DNA from: Oscheius onirici
Lineage: Eukaryota > Nematoda > Chromadorea > Rhabditida > Rhabditidae
Length of the DNA: 64,000 nucleotides
Reading direction: 5' to 3'
Assembly (NCBI GenBank): GCA_932521025.1
Contig: OW051469.1
Span: 9,126,398 to 9,190,397 of the forward strand
Below the pieces are notes generated by a model, which made no database searches, had not been told where the DNA came from, and saw only the letters and a list, made by a program, of their open reading frames with translations. A program made the position numbers and the translations under genes. Shown here piece after piece: positions 22,201-32,664 of this stretch (position 1 is the stretch's first letter; the number at the start of each line of letters is the position of its first letter).

Positions 22201-25200
22201 TTAACAGAATTTCCATCTGTTGCCGCATTCGAGGCAGAAGACAAAGGTCGTCATCGGCTCGTCGGAGCTGCGCGTCTGCAGCTGCGTATAGGTGCAATTC
22301 TTCTTTCCGCACTTGCCGCACTTGAACATGTCCGAAGGAGTTCCTAGGCTTGAATTAGGCAAAAAGTAACCGCAAAATACCTTGTTGAGTGCTCATCTGA
22401 GCGTCTCTGATGCTGTCCTCGGTGTACTTGCTGCGCTGCGACTTCATGTCGTCGGAGGCCATTTCCTCGCTCGTCATCACGGCAAACTTCTCCGGCTTGA
22501 CGACGCCGGTGAGCACGTTTTCTCTGAAGAAATAGGGCATTGGCTTAGCGTCAAAGTAATGATAGTCAGTCCATACAAGACTAAATACAGCCATTTTGTG
22601 TAGAATTTGTGATTGAAACCCGGTGTTTAAGAAATAATAAAAAGAAAATGGTTTTGCGGATTCTCGTAGCGTTAGTATCTTTAAAAATAAAAGCAAAAAT
22701 TTAATGGGCCGAACCGGTGATCGAAACCGGGACCTCTCGCACCCAAAGCGAGAATCATACCACTAGACCATTCGGCCACATGCGGCACTCGCTTGCCGTA
22801 AAGTGAAGTGCATGGCAGGCGGGATTTCGGGGGATATTGCAGCATTTTCTCAGCTGATTTGAGCTGGTTGATAGCAGAAAGGGACGGAATATATTTTGTA
22901 AACGACACGAGACCTAATATGGTCTCCCAGGATCTTGTTTTAGGGTTTTGGAAGTAATTTGAAAAGAAATGGAAAATAAAATCACATGAAAATGTTTTCT
23001 ATAGTCAAAAAACATGGAAAACTGGCCTGCGGGAAAAGATAAATGGCCTACACGTTTCTCAGCTCAATTCACTGTCTATCAAGTGACTTTGCAAAATTTT
23101 TGTCAGAAAATCAACGTAAGGTTTTAAATTGGAGCCTACAACCAATAGGGCCCTTTTAGGTAGAACAATACGTTTCGAGAGCTTTTCACAGGGGGGGGGG
23201 GGGTGTTTTCACGAGAACCACAATTACAGGGTGCGGCATAATTATGTCTTGTTGATTTAGTTTTTTGCAAAGTACACGGCTCCACACATGTTTTTGTCAT
23301 TTCTGGTGTTAGTTTACATGTTTCTCTATTGTTTGGCGTATCATGTGTTGCAGCTTTCAAAAATATGAAGCCCTCACCTCATCGTCAATCTATCACTCGC
23401 TTTTATCGCAACGGCATTGCGGCATGCGACATTTCACGGCGTCTAAAAGTATCAAAACAACTGGTTTCCATTACAATCGCAAAGTTCAAAGGGCTAGAAA
23501 GTAATTCTGCTCCTAGAGGACGTGGTAGACGAGTTTCTGTAGCTACACCGGCCGTTGTCAAGAAGAATCCGCCGCAACCCTGCACGTTCCATCAGTAAGA
23601 TGTCACGTGAAATGACAATTTCCGATCGCTCTTTGCGTCGAATCATCAACAATCATCTGAAGTTGACGCCTTACAAACAATCGGCGAGCTAATCTTCTGC
23701 ATGGATCTCAGAAGACGATTCTTTTCACAGATAAGAAGGTTTGAACAAGCTCGGAACAAACAGAATGATCAAATCTACGCTAACATCCAGCCGAATGCTT
23801 CCGTTCAGCGTACAGGATACCCTTAAACCCTTGGAAAAGGCGTGGGACGCGTACCTGCGTGCCACTGTCGACGCCTTCCCCAAACGACTTCGGGCCAGTG
23901 TCGATGCCGTTGGCGGAGCCTTTGAACTTGAAACCGTTAACTTGTTTAGTTTTTGTAGAGAAACCCTTTACGGTCGATTAGCCTTTTCTGTTATATTTGC
24001 GTTTTACGCAACGATTACCTGGTCAACATAATTATGACGCACCCTGTAGACAGCCACGTCAGTTGTGAACTTTCAACACAGCCATAGCTCCAACAATTAA
24101 AGTGTTATCCGGTTGTACACAGCTCGAAATACAAAGCCACAACATGGTGTCTGGCCAGTCGTCATCTTTCTATCATTTTCCCTCCATTCTGTTATTTTCC
24201 GGTTACGGTAACCTCTTACCGTAACCGGCACGTACGCTATTTCCATTCCCACGCCCCGGTTTCAAAGATAACTTCTTCTGATTGTTCCCGAGTCTCTCTC
24301 TCTGCGTTTTGCTCCCGTTCTTCGTTTTGTTGTTCTTCTACGTCTAATAAATGTAGTTACAAATTCAAGTGTCTTTCTTTTCGTCTTCTACGAATTATTC
24401 CCGCCGGATAGCATCCGTGAACCGAGCTTTACTATTCACCTTCGTCGGTAGCCACCCCGACCGATCACGACTATGGACAGCTGAATAGTTGGGGCTGTTT
24501 ACACCGTCATAGTTAGACAATCACGTTGGTTGTGGTGTATCTAGACAGCTACATCGACAGAAAGAGAGCTTGAAGTTCAGAGGCTTTAAAGTGTTAATTT
24601 TTCGCATTTTTTGAACAAACTGCCAAAGACATACCTTAGAGCCGGGTTCTTCTTGTCGATGAGATTGAAGACACGGCTGCGCAAAGCCGCCTTGTACTTA
24701 TCACCGGTCCCGCGATGGACTTTGTAGAGTTCGGCCTCGATGGCGACAGCCACATCTTCCGGATCGTGAGTCCCGTGAGGCAGCTCGTACTTCTTCAAGG
24801 CGTTGATGATCATCTGGGCCGATTTGCAGCGAGTCTAAATTTTTTGGCTTTAAAATGCAAAAAGGTCGGCTTACATCGTCGCCCTGAAGGCTTTTTGGCG
24901 GAAATCCGGACGAGGAGGCAGTTAGGAAGGAGGGCTTGGGCGTCTCGTTGTTTTTAACCAAATGGGTCGATTCGCTCTTCGGGGCCTTTAACTTCTGGAA
25001 ACTTCGAGTTATTTATTTTTGTTGTCGTTTTAGGCACGGTTTTTTTGAGTTCAGCGCTTGAAACACCTTGGAGTCGAAAAACATCAATTTTTAATAATTT
25101 AAGTGAAAAACGGATAAATGGCTATCTTTACGTCTTTTTCAATGAACATTAGGTTTTCCAAGCTTATAATAAGCTCGAAATGCCGTAAAATATTAAAAAT

Positions 25201-25600
25201 GGTCAATAGAACGTTCTAGAAGCACGTACCTCTGTCTCGGCCTTGGCCTTCTCCTCCTTGGCCTCTCCGCCATCGCTGAGCAGATTTTTCCAGCTCTTTA
25301 TGAGATTTTTCGCCTTCTTCGACAGTCTCTCGTCGCTGGCTTTTTTACGAAAATCGTTGAGCTTCCTTCCGATCTGAGTCTTCTAAAATCAGGCATTTAA
25401 ATTTCTGGAGGAAAAAAAACTGACTGTTAAAACGTCTAAAGTCACGGGAAGTTTGGCCAGAGCGTCCAGAAGCTCGTGAGCGTCGTCTTCCTAAAAAAGG
25501 AAATTGGACGAAAAAAATGAAACCGTACCTGTTTTGATCCATTCATGACCTTCTCCAGCCGCAAGCCGATGCTGGATACTTCGGCTTCACAGGAAGACAT
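22201..25600 (-). CDS. TFIIS (TCEA) transcription elongation factor
   Basis: Stimulates transcript cleavage by backtracked RNA polymerase II. Exons: 25600-25529, 25490-25425, 25382-25230, 24995-24875, 24834-24635, 22523-22381, 22343-22201. Exons 1-3 form the LW/TFIIS-N domain. Exons 5-6 form the central domain ([28 protein letters not shown]). Exon 7 is the C-terminal zinc ribbon, [14 protein letters not shown] ... [11 protein letters not shown], with the DE acidic hairpin SSDEPMTTF. Length is near the usual 300 residues. Oddity: exon 4 does not stay open in one frame; a TTTT run at about 24961-24964 shifts it by one base (see findings). The intron after exon 5 is 2.1 kb and hosts a tRNA-Pro and a mariner remnant. 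The start codon directly follows CTTTCAG. Confidence 0.9.
22706..22777 (-). tRNA. tRNA-Pro (TGG anticodon)
   Basis: 72-nt tRNA on the minus strand inside a TFIIS intron. A 7-bp acceptor stem (GGCCGAA / TTCGGCC), an A-box TGGTCTAGTGGTATGATTC, an anticodon loop TTTGGGT giving TGG, and a fully paired T-stem CCGGT/ACCGG with loop TTCGATC are all present. It looks functional. Confidence 0.93.
23191..23203 (+). repeat. poly-G tract (13 G)
   Basis: Uninterrupted run of 13 G on the plus strand in the large TFIIS intron, a potential quadruplex-forming tract. Confidence 0.9.
23227..24046 (+). mobile_element. Tc1/mariner-type element, internally deleted
   Basis: Terminal inverted repeats start CAGGGTGCGGCATAATTATG at the left and end with the near complement at the right (CATAATTATGACGCACCCTG). 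TA dinucleotides flank both ends, as for Tc1/mariner insertion. A frame at 23329-23598 encodes the N-terminal HTH region ([29 protein letters not shown]). Frame-shifted remnants of the DNA-binding linker ([18 protein letters not shown]) and of the C-terminal end ([16 protein letters not shown]) follow. The central catalytic DDE part is mostly missing, so it is non-autonomous. Confidence 0.85.
24049..24560. other. remainder of the TFIIS intron, possible solo-LTR-like stretch
   Basis: Between the mariner end and the next TFIIS exon. It has an AATAAA (about 24346), pyrimidine-rich tracts and related TAGACAGC motifs near 24048 and 24540. These features suggest an LTR remnant, but no convincing TG...CA ends or target duplication were found. 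Confidence 0.2.
24200..24229. repeat. perfect stem-loop, 13-bp stem and 4-nt loop
   Basis: CCGGTTACGGTAA, then CCTC, then TTACCGTAACCGG: a perfect inverted repeat built from the TTACGGTA motif seen elsewhere in the window. Lies in the large TFIIS intron, about 150 nt past the mariner end. Confidence 0.85.
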
Positions 25601-27084
25601 CTGAAAGCGATTTTGTAACGAATTTACATGAAAGTATGCTGAAAATTAGAAAAAAGAATGAAAAATGGCGTGAGAAAAGATGCCAAATTGGAGATCTGCA
25701 ACTGCTTCACCGTTATTCGTGTTAAGACCTATCAGATGCGTCTATATGTGATTCAGCATAGTTTTCTGACTATTTTTGAGAAAAAAGGGAAAACAAAATG
25801 GATAGAAACGAGAGAAAATGGAAGAGAAAGACAGGAAACAGTCGAATTTCAAAAAATTTCGAAAATAGAAGATTGGCGGCAAGTTTCCGTGGCGGGACTT
25901 TTGCCGCTAGTTCAAACATTGGATAACACGTTTCGAAAAAATTCTTTGGTCATTTTTGCAGAAAAGAATCGCCAAAATTGAAGTTTTTCGTTTTGTTCAA
26001 AGGAAAAAGATTGACACGGGTTGTTTCAGTTTTTGCTTTTCCAGAAGAAAACTTAATTTTCGCAACGGACTTTCAGTGTCTGAGGCGTCTTGAAAAGGGC
26101 GTCGCTGGTCTCATCTGGACGAGTCAAACCCTGTTGAATTTTCAAAAAACTGAACGAATCAGACTACCGGGGACACTTGCAATGTGTAACTTTGCCATTT
26201 ACGTAAATGAATCGTCATGAAAACTGCCTTTTTCAACTGATTGAAGCTCCCGTTCTCCCTTCCAAGCAACTCAAGCTTCATTATGGCACAAGAAAATCGC
26301 TCTTTATCCCTCTCCACTCCGTCCTTCCAAGCCGAACTTTGTGGAAAATGTCAGGGGTTATATTGTACTCAATACCTACGCATTAGACAAGATACATCGA
26401 GACTTGAAAGAGCGCAGGTCCGCAGTCATCGCTGCACGGCGCCGATCCGACCAGAATTTGACTGAGAGTCTGGGTCTGAGCTTGGATAGTCGAATATTCG
26501 AGCTGATTCACCGTTACAGAACTGCAACCGATCATTAAGCTCAAAATACCCCTGAAACGTTTGAGTTTTTGTAAGTAAACCGTCGTTTTTCCTGGGTGCG
26601 TTTATAATTATGTGGATTGGCCAAAGTCACTTTTCTGCAAAAATGACCAAAGAGTTTTTTCGAAACGTGTTATCCAAATTTGCATCATATGCTCAAATAT
26701 GTAATCACATTTGACATCTTTCATCTTTGAGGTAAAAGACGAACCCATTTTCTTGACCCGTCTGCCAATTTTTTTTTGGGTGCGTTTATAATTATGTGGA
26801 GCACTGTAGTCAGTCGCTTTCCTTACTCGCTAACGCTCTGCTGAAAATACAAGCTGGTTGTCAGTGCAACACGTCAATATTTATTCATTATGACTTGAAC
26901 ATATGTAAAATTCTACTACGATTTTCATACAACCTGTGATGTGAGGGATAGGGAGGAGGGAATGAAGGGAAAATGGACTAGAATACGAACCGGAACAACG
27001 GCTTTGGAAGTTGAGCAAAATATTACAAAACCGTTTTGAAATATTAAAGTGATACAGGACCCGACTGGGTAGATAACCGGACAT
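25601..27084. other. intergenic region with inverted repeat and transposon-end motifs
   Basis: Between TFIIS and the helicase-like gene. Contains a widely spaced inverted repeat (about 25913-25970 and 26617-26684) and two direct copies of GGGTGCGTTTATAATTATG (about 26594 and 26778). No supportable gene seen. Confidence 0.5.
25913..26684. repeat. inverted repeat, about 60-bp arms, 645-nt interior
   Basis: Left arm includes GGATAACACGTTTCGAAAAA and TTTGGTCATTTTTGCAGAAA; the right arm holds the complements with a few mismatches. The interior has no recognisable transposase. Probably a non-autonomous element or two copies of one repeat in opposite orientation. Confidence 0.7.
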
Positions 27085-30000
27085 CTACGCACGGGAGGAC
27101 TTTAGGGGGGGGGGGGGGGGGGGGAAGGCGGGAAAGTCTACATCATAATCTGTGATCGAAAACTGTTGTCTGGCTGTCGTCGAAGCGGCAGCTACCGGCT
27201 GAATGGGCGGAAGAGATCTAGAATAGGCTATTACTTGAACGAACTAATGAATGCAACCTGCTATTGGTACGCTTGTGGGTAGTAGGCAGGGTGGCCACGC
27301 GGGCCACCTCGCTTTGATTCATCATGTTTTTTAGAAATGGCCATTCCGAGTGGAGAAAATACGGTTTCTCGGAGTCATCTAAAAATAAGCATCGCTCTGT
27401 TTGATTGTGCATCGCTTACCAATCAATGTGATCCTCATGCCGGGAAAAGAACAGTACAGAGCTAGTATCTCGAATGTTCGCAGCTGTGATGCTTCAATCA
27501 CAATCAGATGTTTGAACTCTGAAGCAGAATCTCCATCAATCCTGTAGAGCATCGCATGACGAACGAGAAGACTCAAAGTTGAGGCGACCCACTGGGGTTT
27601 GATTTCCTGAAGATAAGTCCGCTTCAGGCTGGTTAGAGCGGCATGAACTTTCGCGTTCTGAAAAATTTACTTGCTGTTAAAACTGGGAAGCTCACATCTT
27701 GTGAGGGCTTGACTGCATTGTGGTACACGGTCTGGGCACTTGCAAGTTTCTTGCTGTAACCCTCACCAATCGTCTGCTTCTGCATGCATAGATTATTCAG
27801 AATGTACTTCTTTAGTTGCTGAAACGGGTCGTTTTGTAAAAAGTGAGATAAAACTACTTTAGATGCCTTTGCCGCTCCTTCCTTGCTAATGTCTCTAACG
27901 ATGCTTGGATTATAAGTGCCTACAGCTTCCACAATCCAGTCCACAGTAGCGTTTTTTGCCGCTGTCACTATAACTCGTTCTCCAGTTTGAACGATTTCCG
28001 ACAAATAATCGAAAAGGAGTTTATCCGAGCCGTCCTTAATGACTGTGAAATACGGTATTTGGAGATCAATTGATAAATCTAAAAATATAGAACTGGAAAA
28101 ATAGAGACAAGAAGCCTACTCAAGTTGCTGCCGTTTCCATTGCCAACTCCCCTATAACTGTCGAAGGCCTTGTTTTTATAGAACTTCTCGAATAGATCAT
28201 CGCTCAGTCCCAACAAAAAGTTTTCGGCGGAGTGGTTTTTGTCATCAGGACCAATACTGACATCACCGCCGAATTTTTTTCCAGCAGAACGGACTGCTTC
28301 GAAGAGAGGTACCGATTCTGGAGCTGGAGCCAACGAGACTTGGACTGAACCATCCGCAAACCATTCCATCTTTGTGATATTAACAAAGGCTGTGTTTTTG
28401 ACTTCGTCATGTTCGTGTTCGATCTTCAGCTTTGAGTTTTTTTGCCAATATTTGACATTTTTGTCCCTGAAAAACTCATGTTATATCTCTGCTTTAAACT
28501 CTCTACCTCTTAATTTACTTTGTTATTGGGCAAAAAAACTCACTGCGTAAGAATATTCGCCTTCTCTTGACTGATTGTGAGAGTAAGCTCGAAGCTGTTT
28601 TCTATCCACGCTACCGCCTGCTTGACACTGAACTGGTGAGCGGCTATCCGGGTCTCATAACATTGGAGACGGTGGTAGAGCAAGGCTGGATCTCTAATGT
28701 ACTGTCTGGCCATCTCCAGAGATAAATCTTTCCCGCTGCGACAGCTGATTAGGTCTTGTTCCTCCGAGCTCAATTTTTCCAGATTTTGGAGCAGAGGCTC
28801 GCCATCTGCACAGTTCTTGTAAGCAGAGATAAGCAACTTCTTGTTTCTGTGTTTTGAAGTCCCCTGAAAATCAAGTAAAATAAGAGTGTTTGGACGCTTT
28901 TACCAGATCGGTTCCACTGTCAGTAAGACTCCGCAGCTGTCCCGCAGACCATCTTTTTTCCGCATTGAAGTCCTGAAATTGTTCAAATTAAGAAAGGTTA
29001 ACACGAAAGATTATGGTTAGTTGTTAGTTCACAACCTTTGTTTAGTTCATCTATTGCATATGTAGATTTGTTCTTCTCAACTTTCCTTCCATAACAATTC
29101 CATAGATACTATTCGGCCCCTTGAAAAGGAAAACGAGAAAAAGATCAAACAAACTGGACAGTGGATACTGTCAGATCGTAGAGCAGAGGTGTCCATATAA
29201 CATTCGAATAACATACTTTCCTTTACGGTCTAGTTAGATTACATTCGAGAGCAAGAATCTTTGTGTACCATTGCTCAACCACCAGTCTTGATCTCAAATG
29301 GGAATTCAATTTGGGTAAAAAATACTAGGTAAAACGTCTTTGGTTGATTTGCAAAAGGGCTGGAAAGATAGAGGAAGAGCTGGAAACAGTGCAAAAAAAG
29401 GCTGTTTCACACAAACTATGTGGCAGGGAAAGATAGTCAAGGAGGCAGGTTAGCATGGTAGAGTGGAGAGTGATAAGGGGAAAGTCAAGTCAATAGGTAG
29501 CAAGAAGACACACCTTCATTAGGCACAGAGTGCCGAACATCCATCTACACACGAAGAAAGGGGCGGTCTTGAGAAGACGAGCCTTGATGAGCTCGTGTTT
29601 CTGGGCCTCGAAGTTGCAGTGAGCCAAGACGCTCCTGCTACCTGTTATGGCGAGAACTTCAATCGTGTTCGGGTTAGAAGTCTTGGGCTCGACAACCAAA
29701 ACAATAGTTTGTTCCGGCTCCTGTTGACCGAAGTAGTTTTCTGAACGAATATTAGCTCAGGTTTTGAACAAAAATGTACCTTCGTTGCGTCTTTCCTTCC
29801 TCTCCCTTCTTTCATTTTCCAGTCCGATCACGAAACAGTCATAACGCTCAAAGAAGTCGAAGGCCAGAGTGTCAATCTCGTATGTCTGGATCTTCTGGTT
29901 AATACAGACACCGTCCGTCTTCCCATTTTCTGACTCGTAGATCGATTCCGGGTCGAGCTGGAGACTGTCGATCTAAAAAAGTTGATCCCATTCCTAAATG

Positions 30001-30316
30001 AAGGAAAACTACAGTTAAAAAGACATGAATCCCTGGCAGGACTTTTGTCAAACAAGGAGAACCACGAACACGAAGAACCGAGGACCTGTCCAGCTTGCAG
30101 TACCACGGCAAGCCATCAGAGGAAAGGCTCTGCACCACACAGAAGCCGTCCCTGACTCCAATGACGACTCCAGGGCATGGTACGTCCTGTCCAGACTTAC
30201 TGCCGCCATCTTTACGACCGCTTGTACCCTTATAACTAAAACGTCGTGTGTTTATTAAGCCTTTTAAAAACAAACGACAATTCTCTATTGGCTGGCTCCA
30301 TGGGTTTGCTGTACAT
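27085..30316 (-). CDS. degenerate SF1 (DNA2/NAM7-type) helicase-like protein
   Basis: The start (MYSKPMEPANREL) lies 14 nt after a TTTTTCAG acceptor. About 13 exons with phases joining at the junctions I checked. N-terminal half: domains of unknown type (GVVIGVRDGFCVVQSL, FDFFERYDCFVIGLENE). A SF1 RecA1 core follows. The Walker A region reads IKDGSDKLLFD, where GxxGK[ST] is expected. Motif Ia is VIVTAAKNATVDWIVEAV. The Walker B position reads LIVIEASQ, where DEAS is expected. Motif III is LIGDDSEKPYF, where GDxxQLPP is usual. A motif-IV-like THKRTNSR is followed by a short tail with SITDYDVDFPAFPPPPPP and a stop. The second RecA domain is absent. Probably catalytically dead or a decaying gene, yet all exons keep frame. 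The coding poly-C tract (27105-27124) is risky. Confidence 0.7.
27105..27124 (+). repeat. poly-G tract (20 G) inside the helicase-like last exon
   Basis: Twenty uninterrupted G on the plus strand, read as a proline run near the C-terminus of the minus-strand helicase-like gene. Length changes here would alter the last residues. Confidence 0.9.
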
Positions 30317-30778
30317 TGCCTTTTCCGGTCCTGAAAAAGCTTTGCGTGTCTAGTTGGGAAAACCATAAGTCAGCAGGACAGTCCAATCAGAAATTTGAGA
30401 ATAGAGTAAAGACCAAGAATTTCGAGAAGGAGCTATGGTCCTGGAAGAAATCAAGGTAAATGGGCATCCACACCAGAAAGTCAATAGAATAGGAAAAGTT
30501 GTGGACAAACAGCTGCTAATCAGAATGTGTACCCATATTTGCAATGTCCTGGCTCTGGTTCTTTTTCAAAGTTCCCATTTCTTGCCATTTTTTGGCAGGG
30601 TCCAGTCCAATGACTAATGGACTCGAAAAAGACAATTCAGTGAAAGTGTTTGTTTGGAGTTTTTCCTGATAAGACTGGCGGTGATTGGGATCCAGACACC
30701 GGGGGACAAGAACGGAGTTCAGTGTGGGGGACTAACACTAGGCCGGAGAGAGACGTTCCCCATAAGTTGACTGAAATC

Positions 30779-30792
30779 GGGGGGGGGGGGGG
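30779..30792 (+). repeat. poly-G tract (14 G)
   Basis: Uninterrupted run of 14 G on the plus strand in intergenic sequence. Confidence 0.9.
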
Positions 30793-31324
30793 AGTAACAA
30801 AAACGACTGATGGGTAACTGGTAAGAACCACCAAGAGCCCGGAAGAGGGGTAAGACGAGAGAGGAGAGATAGATCATGTCAGTTTCGAGACAGACGAGGA
30901 GCGGGAAAGCTTTTGAATCAGAAAATAGAGGCAGGCTGACCACAGCAGGCGAAATCACAGGGGCTGATGTGATGATTTGAAGAGCAGACAAGAGCACTAA
31001 AGGGGAAGAGCCGCGAAATAGGGGAACAGTCATCTCGGACTTCAGCCTATCTGCTGACAAGAAGATAGAAATCTGTGATTCATATGTTGCAGCGATTCAT
31101 ATCAGCCCTAGGGCTATCGAATGGCACTATACTCATTGCAAAACTCCAACTTAACTTAAGCTTCCCTTGTCAGTCAATTTTCCTTTCTGAGAATCCTACT
31201 TTTGCGTGATATTATGATCTCACAGCAAACAAACTGGGTTACGGTAATGCTCTCATTTTATTCAATAATAGTCCTTGTTCATTACATTTGCATAAAAGAA
31301 AACGTTTATCATAGCGTTTTTAAG

Positions 31325-31359
31325 ATGTCTTCTTCTTCTCCATTTGGTGGCCAGAAGCA
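31325..31359 (+). other. candidate orphan first exon (MSSSSPFGGQK)
   Basis: An ATG directly after TTTTTAAG opens a short frame, MSSSSPFGGQK, that ends at a good donor (CA/GTAAGT). I found no downstream exon to join to, so it may be a fragment of a lost gene or chance. Confidence 0.2.
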
Positions 31360-31697
31360 GTAAGTTTGCGCTCCTCTGAGATGTCACCTGGTCGCCAGGA
31401 CCTTCTCTGTCACCTAGGAGAGACATTCCATGGACGCATCCTAAAGTAGTACTCGCAACGTGGAGAGACTAGGTGTGCGAGCTTTATGTCGAAGACAGAC
31501 ATGGACTGGAGAGAACAGATTTATATAAGGACGAAACAGGTGGATAACTGGTTTGAGGAAGCGTGGTGGAGGACCAGAAGACCCGCCATCCGAAGACCAA
31601 GTGCTCTGAAACTGATTGATCTCTCTACTACTAAAGCGCAATGGTGTCTGTGGTGGACTCTGTTTGGATGTTTGTTTGTTTCTCCGGGACCTCAAAT

Positions 31698-31761
31698 TTT
31701 GGTGTATTGTTAAGTCGCCGCTGTTACCCAGACGACCGGGGTTCGATTCCTCTCCTCGCCA
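31698..31761 (+). pseudogene. tRNA-like sequence, probable tRNA pseudogene
   Basis: The 3' half is tRNA-like: a B-box GGGGTTCGATTCC and a terminal CTCGCCA. An A-box-like GGTGTATTGTTAAGTC precedes it. No matching 5' acceptor strand (GGCGAGG) is present, so it is probably a truncated or decayed tRNA copy. Confidence 0.4.
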
Positions 31762-31967
31762 AATATTTTTGCAAAACTGTTTTGAGTAGGAAATCGAGTC
31801 AGGGTAACCGGTAGGAGATTGGAAGGGACCGGTTGGTCTGTATAAGATCAGAGAGGGACCCGATGGCTGGAAAATATGAGAGTATCGGTTCTTTAGGAGG
31901 GGATGAGAACCCTGTGAAAGAATGAAAAAGGGTCCAATTGGTTAGGGAAGGAAGAAGACGTGACATG

Positions 31968-32060
31968 ATCAGAAAAGATTGGTTGACTGGGGAAGGGATC
32001 AAAAACGATCGGCTGACGGGGAAGGGATCAGAATAAATCGGTTGACTGGGGAAGGGATCC
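31968..32060 (+). repeat. tandem repeat, three units of about 30 nt
   Basis: Three imperfect units, each carrying GGTTGACTGGGGAAGGGATC or a close variant. Confidence 0.7.
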
Positions 32061-32664
32061 GAAGTTATGAAGGAAACACAAGTAGAAGAACCGCCGACAG
32101 GCGGCGAAGCCGGCTGGTCACTTATATAGTACTGGAATTGTATACTGGCCTCACTAGGTATACTGTGGAATTCCGGTTCTGGGAAATATACTATAAGGCA
32201 GCAGAGGTTCAAAGCAAAACATCCAAGAGGTCACTGCGTCATGGCACTTTTTCGTGGATCTGTTTGTGACTCAACCGCTGTCCCATCTTGGCTTTGGCAT
32301 CTTGTTCTTGACAGCTCCATCCATGTCTTCACTGGTCCCGAAACAGTTTTTTTGTGACTGTTCAAGTCGAGTAGATTTCCGGGGGTCTTTGAATGCTGGC
32401 CTGCTGAAGTCAGGTATAGAGAAAAACCATATGACAACGGAATTTGAACAGATTTGAGACTGTCGTGAGAAGAAATGCTCCAGGGCAGCATGACTGAATT
32501 TTTTTCAGAATCTCCTTCAGTTTGAAAGACTTTCAGAAGGGTCGATTTGAATTCGACCAAAACCAAATTAACCTTTGTAAGAAAACAATTTAATTTCAAC
32601 AACTTAACAATGATAAATATACCCGTTTATCACAAAAAAAAAGAGATCACAAGTATGATATAGA

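Larger units (their letters stand above)
30317..32664. other. intergenic region with tRNA pseudogene, tandem repeat and orphan exon
   Basis: Between the helicase-like gene and the EXD3-type gene. Contains a 14-G tract (30779-30792), a candidate orphan first exon (31325-31359, plus), a tRNA-like sequence (31698-31761) and a short tandem repeat near 31968-32060. No other gene supported. Confidence 0.5.

Noticed and set aside
23136-23360. CRISPR-like or phage-like reading of repeats near the poly-G tract
   Set aside because: The genome is eukaryotic; the sequence is the mariner left end and flank.
24049-24560. Solo LTR in the TFIIS intron
   Set aside because: AATAAA and related end motifs are suggestive, but no TG/CA ends with target duplication were found.
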